DNA from: Cucumis sativus
Taxonomy: Eukaryota > Streptophyta > Magnoliopsida > Cucurbitales > Cucurbitaceae
NCBI RefSeq assembly: GCF_000004075.3
Contig: NC_026656.2
Coordinates: 13,330,001-13,394,000 of the forward strand
Reading direction: 5' to 3'
DNA length: 64,000 nucleotides
Shown: piece by piece, positions 11,885 to 24,092 of the stretch
How the letters are laid out: every line of letters begins with the position of its first letter
Position numbering within the stretch: the first letter of the stretch is position 1
Made by a program: the position numbers and the translations under genes
Notes under the pieces: generated by a model
Databases searched by the model: none
What the model saw: only the letters and a program-made list of their open reading frames with translations
What the model was told of the DNA's origin: nothing

Positions 11885-13723
11885 ATGGAAGATGGGGAGC
11901 TTGAATCCTCGAACCCGGAAGTGTTTTCGAGTTCGAATGCCATTGAGCTTCCGAGTAGTTGCTCAATGGATAGCTTCTTTGATGAAATTCTGAAGGATAC
12001 TCATGCTTGTACACATGCTCATACTTGCAACCCTCCTGGCCCTGATTATTCACATACACATACCTGTTTTCATGTTCATACGAAAATTGTTTCTTCCCCC
12101 ACCGAAGAAAAGGTTTCCACTGATGATACAGCGGATTCTGTAGATAAAAAGAATAAGAAGCGCCCATTAGGTAATCGTGAAGCAGTTCGTAAATACCGGG
12201 AGAAGAAAAAGGCAAGAGCTGCCTCATTGGAAGATGAAGTTGTGAGATTGAGAGCCCTGAATCAGCAACTGTTGAAGAGGTTGCAAGGTCAGGCTGCATT
12301 GGAGGCTGAGATTTCTAGGCTCAAATGTTTGCTTGTGGATATTCGGGGAAGAATTGAAGGGGAGATTGGAAACTTTCCATATCAGAAACCAACCAATTCA
12401 AATCCGCCCAATCAGAATGTGTCTGGTAGTTACATGATAAATCCATGTAATGTGGAATGCAATGATCAGGCATATTGCCTTCATCCAGGGGATGATGGAA
12501 AAAGTGGAGAGAGCGCTTTGTTGAATGGGCAAAGTTTTAGTGCATGTGACTTTGAAAATCTTCAGTGCTTGGCAAATCAAAACACGGGAGCAAAGGAACC
12601 TCCTGACTGTGGACTGGGAAACACAATTGCTAACGTTAATTGTGCAGAACTAAATCCGAAGAAAGGTACAACAAGAACACTTTTAACTTTTAATCTTTCT
12701 AGTTTTATGATTTTGCAGTTTATGGTAGTTTGGTCGATCAATTATCAGTTTTTCTGACTTACTATACTTTGTAGCTTTTTTCATCTTTTCCTTATCAACT
12801 TGTTATGACATCTTACTTCGTTCTGAGGCTTGATCTAGATTATGCTCTTTATATTTTGAGAACTTACAAGAAATAGCATTGCAGTTTGTGAACATGGTCT
12901 ACTAGACACAGTTGATTTCAATTCCTTATTAGTAAAAAGTGAGAGAAAAATTTGCTCCATGGTCATTGTGCAGATGCATGAATTCCGTTGCATATTATTA
13001 TCATGTAGATGTCGTAAAGATCATGTTGTTTAGTTGATTGGTGCATGGCCCTGTTTTATGTTGGGATGCATAGATCTTGCAATAATATACATTTGATGAA
13101 CAATTGATTTTCTCATAATAGCTAGGATTTTCTCATAATAGCTAGGAGATCCGAGTATTGGACAATATATGTCCCGTAGTTTACTTTTTTTTTTACTCAA
13201 TGTATTATGTGTGTATATAATCACGTCTTAACCTCAGGTGTATATGAAAGACTCTATCCAAGTTATGTCTTATAAAAGTCTGAACTTGATGTTGCCTGTC
13301 GAAGCAAAATCTGACTGGCACAAGAAGATCTCTCTACCGTCTTAGGTTCTTTTCATATTTTTCTTGCAAGACTCATGCTGATTGGTTGTTGGGATTAAAT
13401 TTATTCATTTTCAGCTGTCAAACCATCTTCTTATCATCTGATATGAGATTTGTGAACTCTCATTTTCCTTTGGGGTGTAAAATTATATGCAAAATTTTCG
13501 TATATGTCTCGTAACCGTTTGTAAAATGATAATGAGTAATCTTCTCTTTCCTTCCTTTCCTTTGTTTTTTCCCTTCTTTACATTTATTCAAGTTTTTGAA
13601 GAGTTTGATACCGCACGAGGACTTGCCTCATTTTGTCTTCAGCTACTAACAACTCTTTATATGATGCTCACGGTTTAATTAGGAGGAGGGGTCTGTAAGG
13701 CAACGAAAAATGGGAAAAGCTGA
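11885..13723 (+). CDS. bZIP19/23: Group F bZIP transcription factor, zinc-deficiency regulator (bZIP19/23 type)
   Basis: Predicted nuclear activator of zinc-uptake genes, 273 residues in two coding exons: 11885-12665 and 13683-13723 (phase 1, intron about 1 kb). The N-terminus MEDGELESSN is diagnostic of the bZIP19/23 group. Residues 42-65 form the Cys/His-rich zinc-sensor region (C42, H44, H46, C48, then H57, H59, C61, H63, H65), known in the family to bind zinc and switch the factor off. The basic region (about 91-113) has the N-x7-R signature NREAVRKYR, followed by a leucine zipper to about 150. The short last exon encodes GGGVCKATKNGKS, comparable to the KGG-containing tail of homologues. 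Three AG acceptors at 13681-13688 are in the same frame, so the number of glycines is uncertain. The leader probably has an intron from about 11396 to 11860. Confidence 0.92.
13106..13145 (+). repeat. Perfect 20-bp tandem duplication in bZIP intron
   Basis: GATTTTCTCATAATAGCTAG occurs twice head to tail (13106-13125, 13126-13145). It lies inside the only coding-region intron, away from the splice sites, and has no obvious function. Confidence 0.95.
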
Positions 13724-16700
13724 TCTCAGATAGTATATGCATCTTTTTTGTGTATATAAAGCCTGCCACGTCAGTTCCTGTTCTGTTCAATGCAGCATCA
13801 ACATTGTCTTTCAGGTTTTCTCTTATGCAACACGTTCACCCTCTTCTAGGTTGTTTGAGATGGTTATTTATGTTGAATGAGAAAGCAAAGCAGATGCATA
13901 AGCATGCCTTTAAGAAGCTAGAAAACAACTATTTAGAATTATCAACCTTGATAGTTTAAGATAGCCACGACACGCCATGCATATATTTAGCTGTGAGTTT
14001 CTGGGATATTGTTAGTGGGTTAGCAAACTTTACCTCTTTCTAAGTCAAGAAATTTCATGGATTATTGGAATTACAGAACTAGGAAATGGTGGGATTTCAG
14101 TACCTGAGCCATATCAAAACACCTGAAGGAAACTTAGATCTGCCATTCAATGTGCTAGAGAAATTTGAGTAACATACAGTCTAAGAAGAAAAGTGACAAG
14201 GAATCAATGGAAACGGAGGACTTTTGTTTACTTCCATTCTGAGTAATCCATGTCGATCAAGTGGGGTTTCACCATCGTTGGTTAAAAATGCTTGTGGCTG
14301 TACTTTTGAGGTCTCTGATGAAGTAGGTAAGGTTTGAGAGGAGATATAATTCAGAAGATAAGGCTTTTAATTATGTTATTTTATTCTGAAATGTGAACCT
14401 TTTGTAATATCATGGGAGATTTTCAACATGCAAATTGCAAATGAAAAATTCTTGGAACTTCTGTCACATGTCTTGTATAACTAGCCATCTTAATGAAATA
14501 TGGAAGATGATCATAATCTTCCAGATCTTTTTTCGTCTTCGCTAAACTTTTAGGTTTGATTTATTTAAAGTTGCGTCGAGCTATAGAGTTCGAGTATGCA
14601 AACATCTATGAAGAATTTGCATGGTTTCTTCTACTTTTCAGTGGTTGTCATTTGTATCTTATTTATGATTATTAGTTTTGATAACTTCAGAATTTTATAT
14701 TTTAGGTATGGTGGAGGACTTTGTATTTGTAATGTTTGTCACCACCCCCTAAAAAAATGAAAATCAAAGCAAAAGCTGTTTGGATGAATGCTGTTTTAGC
14801 TTCTTCTTGGAAAGATCTGTTTAGAAAGTTCTGTAAGAAAAAGAATATTTCAAATGGTGGAGGAACTATTTTGAGGAATATAAGGAATAGATATATCATT
14901 TGCTTTGTAGTCTCCACTTTCTTTTCTAGAGATTTTCAAATTATTCTCTTTTTGTACTTCTACTTTCACAAATTATGTGACATTTTTATAATTCCTAAGG
15001 GCATATTTCCTATGTTCCTTCTATTATTTGTATTTTTTTCAAACACATGCATTTATTTTTTCACAGTGGTGTGACATTCCAAATATTTTCACATTAGTAT
15101 GATATTATCTACTTTTGGATATACACTCTCATTATTTTGTTTGTTCAAAAGGTCTTGCACAAATATAGATAGTCACCTTTACTTATATACCTATGATCAC
15201 TTTCTTTTTTAACGAATTTGAGTTTTTGTTTCTCTAACAATTTTGTCAATTGACCTACACAGAAAAATCACTTGCCACATCATTTAGACTTTGGACCGAT
15301 TTCGATTGTCAAATCTTCTAGAAGGATAAAATAACAAAATTTGAAAAATAAGTAAGGAGGTTAGAAATAACAACTTAATAATTATGGATTATATTTGTCT
15401 AGTGTGCTCATTTGACCAAAGAAGAAGAGAAGTGTGTGATTGGTTAAAAGTTGCTTAAATTTGTGCAACTTTTGTGACTTAAATGTGCTATTTTTTTTCT
15501 TTCTCCATAAAATACGCACCACTCTTTTTCCCTTCCTTTTCTTTCATTCATTATTTGAAGCTGTCTTTTAGTTGCATTATTTTGTATTGGTCTCCATTTT
15601 TGGCATGTAGAATATAGCTCTCAATATTATGTGATAATTTTTTTAAAAAATAAGACTTCATTAAACTCCAATCACGAGGAATTATAGGACGAAGATCGAC
15701 GATAATTACATCCTCAACTCAATTAAAAAAGCAAGAACAACGTCAAACATAAGCTTCTGAATTGAAAGAACAACAAGAAGAATTCAAGTAACGAGTAGCA
15801 TAACTAGTTATACTATGAGTAGTTTGATCACAAATACACCCAAAAAAAAAAAAAAGAGAAAGGGATAGTTTTTAGTAAAGTCTAACCAGTAGTTGTTAAT
15901 AAAAAAAGAAACTAATTCACTTGTTGGCATGAATGGAAATGCTCAAAATAATAAATAGTATAATATAAATTTGGCTAACACGTGTGCAAATTGACGAGAA
16001 CTTCAAAAGTAGTCAACTTTAGAATTCTATTTCCCTTTTCTCTGTGAATCGGTAGTTTTATGTATGGATTAACAAAAAAATATAAAAAACATGATATAAA
16101 TTATATTTGTCAAAAATAAGCATCAAAAGTGGTTTTCGCTAGAGTTGGCTATCAAAAGTCATTAGAGGTGGTCGTTGAAGTTGAAGTTGATGGATAGAGT
16201 TATTGAAACATTGAACGAATAAAAAGTTTATTTTAACAAGTAATTGTAAATATAATAGTTTCATTGTACTATAGAACACAAGAGGGTTAAAATAATCCTT
16301 ATACCTCATGAAATCCAATACACACCAAATATTTGTTAGTGAGTTCAATCCAACTCTAAGTTGAGTCTAAAAATTATTGTCCTAACAAATAAATTAAAAG
16401 TTAAAAATGTGTTTAAATCTCTCCTAGGATATATCATTTTCTATTCTATATAAATAGATGTTTATCACAATTATCGAGTACATACATATTAAATCATCCA
16501 ATAGATCCATACATATAAGATTTGATTCAAGATAAGAAGAAAACAAAGAGAAGGACAAAATTGATGGCGGATACATACTAATATCAATTCAATGAATTTC
16601 TCCATCATAGGCAATCAAAATCACCCAATATTGATATAGAGGCTGCTAAGCAAATGGAAACAAAAACAAAGGGAAAGGGGAAAAAAAAAGGCACAAAAGT

Positions 16701-18480
16701 TAAACGTTTTTAATAGTTTTCAAGAAAGCCAAGTGGACAAAAAGCATATGAAAAAGCTTATTAAAGAACACAAGCAATTGACAATTAATTAATTTTGCAT
16801 TAGGGCAAAGGCCTACTTATTTGGTGGGTTTGTCCTCAACAATGGGAACAAGATTTTGCCTCTCTCCCAAAGGTCTTTTAATAATTTCTTGGTTTAAACA
16901 TCACAACAAGTTTGGAAGCTGCCAAGAAATATACTTTCGGGAGCTTTTCTCAATCATATCATGACAAATAATATTTTTCTTTTATATATGTAACTGTTTG
17001 GACTAGCTTTCGCGACTAATCTCATGTGACAACCTGTTTGATCCTATAATATTTAGATGTCAAGAAAACATAATTAATTTCGAGATAGGTGGCTACCATG
17101 AATTGAACACATGACGGCCATTTAGTATGGGGTTAAATAATATATATAAATTTAGAAGTTGATCATTGTTTTATATAAATTTAAACATTGTAGACTTATA
17201 TTATACTTAGATTTGTCTTGTTATAATGGTTCTATTACAGTGGCGCGAGTACTCTGATGTAGATAAGCTTGAAAAATGAGACAAGGCCAAAGGAAGGAGC
17301 TAGCCAAGGGTCGACATAAAGGCTTGCAATGTTGGAGTGAAGCAAAGTGCAAAACACTTTCAACCAAGAAGAAAATAAGAAAAGGCTTGCAATGAACATT
17401 GTTTTGTAACGATGTAATTATAGCACTATAACAATTTAATCTTTGAATTTTAGAGGATAACATAAACAAAAAAGTTAAAAAGGAAAACAAACTAACAAAC
17501 TACATACAAAGAGAAGAATGATACTTTGCATAAAAATATCATCCTTTACAAGATTTACCTGCCATAGAAAAATCAAACTCCATAAAACCATCAAGCTTTT
17601 CTTAAAGGAAGGGGTAACTTTTAAACCAGCACGATCGACAGACGTAATGAGTAGCTTTTAAATTTGTTATTTTTGTAATTTAAAAAATGCAGTGACATGA
17701 GTTTTATTATTATAACTTTTTTTTTTTTGTATTTTCACAAACGCCTCAAAACTAAAGAGAATTTTTCAAATATTTTAAAATGAACTAAAATATTTATAAA
17801 ATTAGAAACATTTTAAAAAATAGCAAAAGAAATAAAACTGTTTACAAATCGTAACAAAATTATTAAATTCTTTTTTTTTTGCTATTAACAATAATTTCTC
17901 TACTTTTTATTAAAACTAAATTGTTATATATAAAAGTTAAAGAACTAAATTAACACAATCAAACTAACCACGTTACAAAGAAGAGTGTAGAGATCATTTA
18001 TTATTGGAATGTTTGCAAAAATATAAAAAACAATTACGATAAAAAGGTCTGTTACTATATTTTTTAAATTGTAAAAATAATCATTTTTAGAGTGAATAAC
18101 TTTATATGATAATTCTATAATAGTGGTCATATATATATATATAGTTACGCGTCATATCTGTGTGTATTTATATGTAAAACTGTTTTTTTTATAAAAAATA
18201 TTTGTCATCCAATTTCTGATGAAAATTCCCATTATTATTTTGATGAGACTTTATATTTGAAATGTAATTATTATTATTAAAGAAAAAAGAAAAAAGAAAA
18301 AAAAACTGTCCACTTTAAATATCTGACCCACCCGATTGTTTAATCACCAAATCTGCATGCACTCTCTCGGTGTTTACCGCCTCCCTTATTAAAACAAAAA
18401 CTCCCTTTTAGAGAGAGAAACCACCCCGTCCCCGCCCCCCTCTTCTTTCTCACTCTCCTTGGGGTTTCCATCATTACATT
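13724..18480. other. bZIP 3' region and AT-rich intergenic region
   Basis: Up to about 14500 this is probably bZIP 3' UTR or downstream transcript. An open frame from an ATG at 14757 (Lys-rich start, then hydrophobic) has no family resemblance and is treated as unproven. 16136-16198 holds GAGGTGGTCGTTGAAGTTGA-like repeats that recur near 20990-21180. A SINE-like element lies at 16991-17118. The rest is AT-rich with A/T runs. From 18350 the sequence turns into a CT-rich leader of the RING gene. Nothing in it looks like the MSI-type WD40 gene or heavy-metal-associated gene I recall between the Arabidopsis counterparts. Confidence 0.5.
16991..17118 (-). mobile_element. Degenerate tRNA-derived SINE (Au-like), reverse orientation
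   Basis: Read on the minus strand, the right end gives CATGTGTTCAATTCATGG, a decayed Pol III B box of the GGTTCAATCC type, followed by TAGCCACCTATCTCG. Farther on, minus-strand matches to a widespread plant SINE as I recall it include GACATCTAAATATTATAGG and a region matching GAGATTAGTCGCGAAAGC. The layout resembles Au-like SINEs. Ends are approximate and no target-site duplication was found. Confidence 0.45.
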
Positions 18481-18486
18481 ACACAG

Positions 18487-18528
18487 ATGGATTATTATTC
18501 TTCTTCGTCTATCAGTTTTCGTTTTTGA
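18487..18528 (+). CDS. Short uORF in RING gene leader (13 codons)
   Basis: An ATG at 18487 opens MDYYSSSSISFRF and stops at TGA about 70 nt before the RING ATG. It lies in the CT-rich leader and would be met first by scanning ribosomes. Whether the transcript includes it is not shown. Confidence 0.35.
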   Translation: MDYYSSSSISFRF

Positions 18529-18596
18529 AACCGGGAACGGCGCCTAATTTCCTTCTACTTTTCCCTTTTGCCGTTTTCATTTCTGTTCCAATCAAA

Positions 18597-19501
18597 ATGG
18601 CTATTCAATTGCAGTTACACCGCCGGAATTTTGGCCTCGATTCTACTCCTTCTTCTGATCATCAGTTTCATCAATTATTTCATCTTCTTAATCATCATCA
18701 TCATCTTCTTCTTCAACCACCAGATCATGCTGCTCAATCCGGTACTAATAATAATGATGATCATCTTCTACTATTGCAGCAGTACTACTCTTTGACTCAA
18801 TCTGATTTTCATCAATCTCTCACCTCTTTCCTCTCTGAAATGCCTGCCGATCACATCGATCGATTCATTCGATTACAGGTACTTTTTAATTAATTAACTT
18901 CGATTTTCAATTTGTTATACGTTGTCGTTTTTGTTGTTCTTGAGTCTTTCCATTTCTTTACTCTGTAAAACAGAGTGAGAGATTTAGATTACTTCTACAG
19001 CAAAAGATTAATCAACAAATCGGAGTGTTGTTGAACCAGATCGAAACAAGAACGCGGGTTCTGTTTCAGCAGAAGGATGAAGAGATCGCTTGTGCGAATA
19101 TGAGAAGAATGCATCTCGAACAATTATTGACGAGATTACAAATGGAGAATCAAGAACGGAAGAAATCCGTACAAGAGAATCAAGCAATGGTAGCTTCGCT
19201 TAGTCGCGCACTCAATCAAATCAGAGAAAAAGTTTCATTATGCGCGAACGACGCTGAGTCGAACAACAACAACAACAGTAACAACTACAGAAACGGAGAA
19301 GACGACGCCATTGATTACGGAAAAAAGAAGAAAAAGAAGAAGAAAATGATGATTTGTAAAATCTGCAACTCTCGAGTTTCGTGCGTTCTGTTGTTGCCTT
19401 GCAGGCACCTCTGTTCGTGTAAGCCATGCGAGAGTACTCTCGATTTTTGCCCCGTCTGCAACACGACGAAGAAAGCCAGCATCGAGGCTGTGATTTTCTA
19501 G
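18597..19501 (+). CDS. BOI-related RING-type E3 ubiquitin ligase (SBP/BRG family)
   Basis: Predicted E3 ligase of 269 residues in two exons, 18597-18878 and 18974-19501 (phase 0). The N-terminus is His/Leu/Gln-rich and low complexity (residues about 20-65). The conserved family region begins near SFLSEMPADHIDRFIRLQ. A helical coiled-coil-like stretch follows to about 180, then an Asn-rich and Lys-rich linker. The RING is at the extreme C-terminus: C222-x2-C225, C237-x-H239-x-C241, C246 and C253-x2-C256, followed by a short Thr/Lys tail ending EAVIF. This is the usual layout of BOI and S-ribonuclease-binding-protein-like ligases, which act in cell-death, stress and gibberellin signalling. The specific substrate is unknown. 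I recall At4g35070 as the positional counterpart. Confidence 0.92.
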
Positions 19502-21959
19502 GCAAATTTTCCGGGAAAAAACGTTTCAAGTTGAAAACGAAGATGAACAGATCAAACCGTCTCACTTTTTCGGTTGGATTTTCGAATTATATTCTCTCTT
19601 TTTTTCATCATCATCATCATCATCATGATTTTTCATTGAAGAACAAGTAATTGATTGATTTTTTTTCGGAAAATCAAACTACACAGAAAACCAAAATTAT
19701 TCATCCATTAATTTGTTACTTCTTTTACTTAGCTTACTTCATTTTTAGATTTTGCTACACCTCGGCTGATTTGACTCGATTCCATTGCTGTTTTCTCTTT
19801 ATGAATTTTCCTTTTATAATATATGAAAACTAATTCCAAATTAGATTTAAATTTTGTTTTCTTCCTTAAAATGTCTTCATTGATTATCATCAAATTTGTT
19901 TGTATATATCAGCAGAAATCTTAGGTCATTTTATAACAAATTTGATTATGGTAAATGTAAGAACAGAATTATTATTATTATTATTATTATTTTTTAAAAA
20001 AGTATATGATGTTGAATTTAAATATGGAAGGTTTTCTCATTAAAATATGATTTAAACTCATAACGAATCGTATCCTTATATTATTATATAATTCTTTTGT
20101 CTGATAGTAAGGTCAGCAACAAACTAACTACACCATAGTTCACAATTCACATGTAACTTCTTTCATCTCTACCTTTTTCTCCTCTAATTACAATATTTTT
20201 CTTCAAATATCATTTTTAAGTTTGTTTAACTTTAGTTAATGTACAATATTTCACCAAATCTTAATTAGGTTTCAAGTTTTGGAATCCATAATGCAATTTT
20301 GTGAAAGAAAGTTAATGGGGAAATTAGATAAACAAGTATAGTATGAGGCCTTAGAAGAATACGTTTAAGAGAAAATGTGGGCTAAAGTTTACACAAGTTT
20401 CTATTAATTAACGAGAGGTTTAAGCTAGATGGGATGGGATGACTAGAAAGGTACTTATGCATACAAGTAGTATTCATGGATGTGGGCCTAGGAAAAATTA
20501 ATGTGGAGAAGATATGTAATATCAATTTGAGGCAAGACACAAAGTCCTAGGTGCAAGGCAAAGGTAGTTTGTCCAATCACCCCAACAGTGTGTAACATTG
20601 AATCTAGTACCATTCTCGTACCATAGACTATAACAAAGTCGACCAATCAATTTTACTCGTTTACCTTCAAAAGAAAATGTTATATTGTAACTTGTTCGTT
20701 ACATTTGTAAATTAGTAAAGTATCATTTGAAATTTGATTGTTATAGTTAATAGAATAGTTGTATTACAGTCTACTTTGATTTTGTTTATAATAGACGGTT
20801 CATGAATGATGAATTATTATTTAAGTTTTTTTTATCATACATGGCTGCTTGGATATATTATTTTGTCAACCACGTCAAATAAACAATCTTATTTTTCTTA
20901 ATTTGTGTATAGTTCAATTACATAAATTATATATTTGTAAGCCAAAGATATAAATATTCTTACAACACTAACTTATATAATTGGGTGTTGAAGGCGGTAT
21001 TAGTTGGAGTTGACCGCTGAAGTGATTGTATAAGTTAGTTTGTTGGAGGTAGCACAAAGGTTTAATCATCGAAATTTGCACTTGAAGGTGGTCTCTTTGC
21101 TAGGGGTTGTTCGTTCAAAGTGGGTGTAGGAATCAATCATTGGATGAAGTTATTAGTAGCCGACCTTGATGGCCTAATACGCTTTTAAATTTTAAAAAAA
21201 TGTCAAATATATGTTGATCCAGATTACATAAAATTGAAAGTTTAAAGATTTATTAGATATACTATTAAAGTTTTAAGACTTATTGAAAACTTTGTACCAA
21301 CTTGAACATAGTCCAGTTTGCTAGTTCATGCATATATGATACACTCATTTAAAGATGATAAAAGTTTGCATCATTCGAGTGGTGTATATGTATATTTTGA
21401 AATTGTATCCACTTAAAAATAACCACCCAACCTAACATTAATTTTTTTAAAAGTAAAGTTATAAATACTACTTTGGACTAGGTTAAAATCACACCTAAAT
21501 TTTGTTATTTTGTTATAGTTATAATTATGTTGGTCATTTTGTCATACAGGGAAACAAGTCTATTAATGAAATTACCAAAACTTAGATTAGACTTTTAAGT
21601 AAAAACAACTTAATCAATAATTTACGTACTTTTGTAAAAAAATTATTCATAAAAAACATGGATGGAAATGGATATTTTATCCCTATATTCATGAATGATG
21701 CATGCAATTAACATCTCAAACCATGATTTCAACGTAAATACTTTAAATACTTTAACTTTTGAATGTGATCAAGTGGACTATTACAAACATATTAAATAGC
21801 AAAACAAAGTGAGAAAATTATCCCACCAATATTGAGATTTATAATCCACTTGGCACGATAGTTTGAGAATGTCAAATGTGGTGAAATTGAATTCAACGTT
21901 ACATCCTTGTTTACTCAATTATGGATGTTGTGGAAGTTAACACATACTCAATTACAAGC

Positions 21960-22640
21960 CCTCTTGTTAGAATTTGTAGTAGTTTGTAGTTTAAAATCAT
22001 AATTTATTCAATAAAATTGTTATTGAGGAATTATTTGTGAAATTGAATACTATAAACTTGATAAACTAAGGTCTCAAGGCTATCTTGAGTAAATTTGAAC
22101 TTTATGTAGAGACATAAACATAGGTCAAGTTCAAGTATATACAGTCTAAACAATCTATAGTATATGAATAAGAATGGATGTCTTATTATGAGGACACTAT
22201 GGTTGTAACTCGTTTTCTAGTTAGTACAAATAATGTGATCCTGAATCGTTCATGTGGAGACATGAAAGTTGAGCATTCTATGCAAAGAGTTTACATAAGA
22301 CTATAACTATGAAATAATTATTTTTACGTTATAACACTATTGACTGTATACAATTGACTATTCAATTATTGATAAGCTAACTATGAATTTTTGTTCATGT
22401 GAGATTATCCTTAGATCTACATAGTGAGAAAACCTCAACATCACTGACCCAATAAGCCTTCCATTTCAAGGGTAAAACTGGTGCATGCATAACTAAGGAC
22501 ATAGAGTGCAAGACAAAATTCACTCATGACATCATAAAGTTAGTATATAGGTTGTTCCCTTAAGGATTTAATCTAGGTCTTAAACAAGAGGGGTCATGCC
22601 CTCTTATTGGTTTGAGAGGAATTCCATCATTCTTTGCTTT
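21960..22640. mobile_element. Possible decayed retrotransposon-derived repeat
   Basis: The stretch contains phrases I associate with a dispersed plant element: GACATAAACATAGGTCAAG, then GAGGACACTATGGTTGTAAC, then CATGTGGAGACATGAAAG and GCAAAGAGTTTACATAAGAC, in a consistent order. There is no intact open frame, and the primer-binding site and terminal repeats were not located. The assignment rests on remembered resemblance. Confidence 0.3.
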
Positions 22641-23639
22641 TCTTTCTATCGTAAGTAACATCATAAAATAAAGCCAATGGCCCACCATTAAGTTTGTACT
22701 CATGTCCTCTTGTTCCTGATTTTCAAAGCAAAGTCCAAAATTAATTCAAGCAACACTCCAACTAAGTCATTTTTCCTATGAAAAATCACATGATTACACA
22801 ACTCCTAGAGACGCCACAACATCTCACGAGCAAGATCTCTAAACTTAGGATTTTTTATGCTATGATATCCCAATCAAGTAATCAATCTCTATCGAATTGT
22901 TCCTACCACACAAAACCAACCCATCGTTAGCATAAAAAAATGAAAGCAATAACTTTAAGTACCCAACAATTCCAAAACAAATGTCTTGTTGTCTTTGCCT
23001 CAAGTTCATTTTAGATCTTAACATAGTACATGTTTCCTAAATAACTCCTGAATTTCTATCAGAGCAACTCTTATATCCTAAAAATACCTCGCTAGAAATA
23101 TAAAAGATTTGAACCCAAATATGTTTAAAGAAGAAATCCACTCCAAAAAAGATATTGTCCCCTTAACACACCCTCGAGCAAGCTCTCAAAACTCCTAACG
23201 AGATGCCAACACGGTTAAGAAAATAAAGTACTTAAACATCTCTAGAACCCAAATAAACTAATCTTTCCCACCTCCTTGTCAAGGTGCATCCTTTTCCAAC
23301 TTAAAAAAAAAGAAGAACCAATTTAGATTCTTGTTGAAGATATCATTTGAAAAATTCTTTTTGCATCAATCCTAGTGGTCCATTTTGTTAATAACACTGT
23401 ATGCGCAAGAATAGCTCTTCGTATATTTTAATTAATCTTAATTCAAGTTTTTTAATTCAACAATTGTCGAGAAGATAGATAGAACATTTCACCTTTAATA
23501 TGAAAGATTATGCCAATTATCTTTGAACTAACCTCACTTTGACATTAGTTCAGAATTTTCATAATCTTATTTCAAACAACTCAAAGATTGTACTTACAAA
23601 TCAATGAGTTACTTTTCAATGTAACAAAATGAATCAAAA

Positions 23640-23765
23640 TATTTACAAAATATCACAATCTATCTACGATAAAATGAATATGTATATCATAATAGACACC
23701 TGCACTAATTTATATTGGTGATAAATACTATATTTGACTATATTTATAAATATTCATTTTAGAAA
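23640..23765. repeat. Dispersed repeat (copy D)
   Basis: Diverged copy of the family at 3310-3480: ATATCACAATCTATCTACGA, ATAATAGACACCTG, GGTGATAAATACTATATTTG and a closing TATTTATAAATATTCATTTT. Confidence 0.4.
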
Positions 23766-23936
23766 CTTTTTAATTTAAAATAATGTTTATAAGCAAATAT
23801 ATATTTTAAAAAAAGTAATGATAAAATAAAATTGGAAAGAATAAAAGAAAAGAAGAAGAATCAACAATAGCCCTAATTTTGAGTTTGATTTTAGTACTCA
23901 TCTTCTCTCTCTGGGTGTCAGATTCAAGCTTTTCAT

Positions 23937-24092
23937 ATGCAAGATTCCGCCATTGGAGCCCGACTTACTGACGTTCTCATCAAGTTGGTCTCCTCTATTT
24001 CTCAACCTCCATTTCCATCTCTCCATTCTCTCTTTTGCACCTTCTTTCCTTTCTCCTCTTCCGACTGGTACGATTCAACTTCTCTTCTCTAA
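23937..24092 (+). CDS. Possible uORF in PIS leader (51 codons)
   Basis: An ATG at 23937 opens a 51-codon frame (starts MQDSAIGARLTDVLIKL) ending in TAA at 24090-24092, about 515 nt before the phosphatidylinositol synthase ATG. The first 20 residues look codon-like and helical; the rest is Ser/Phe/Pro-rich, as expected from translated leader. It may be part of a 5' UTR exon, possibly cut by the donor-like CTG|GTACGA at 24067. There is no family assignment. Confidence 0.25.
   Translation: MQDSAIGARLTDVLIKLVSSISQPPFPSLHSLFCTFFPFSSSDWYDSTSLL

Larger units (their letters stand above)
19502..23880. other. RING 3' UTR and repeat-rich intergenic region
   Basis: Starts with a (CAT)7 tract at 19606-19626 and an (ATT)n tract at 19968-19990. 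20990-21180 holds GTTGGAGTTGACCGC-like repeats resembling 16136-16198. 21960-22620 has the look of a decayed retrotransposon terminal region. 22730-23340 contains scattered, stop-interrupted coding-like fragments I could not identify. 23640-23765 is another copy of the GATAGA repeat. No intact gene is supported. Confidence 0.5.

Noticed and set aside
11880-12299. 139-codon reverse frame across the bZIP exon
   Set aside because: Antisense shadow; the plus strand encodes a complete, recognisable bZIP.
19221-19565. 114-codon reverse frame over the RING exon
   Set aside because: Antisense shadow, Ser/Cys-rich by reverse translation of Asn/Lys codons.
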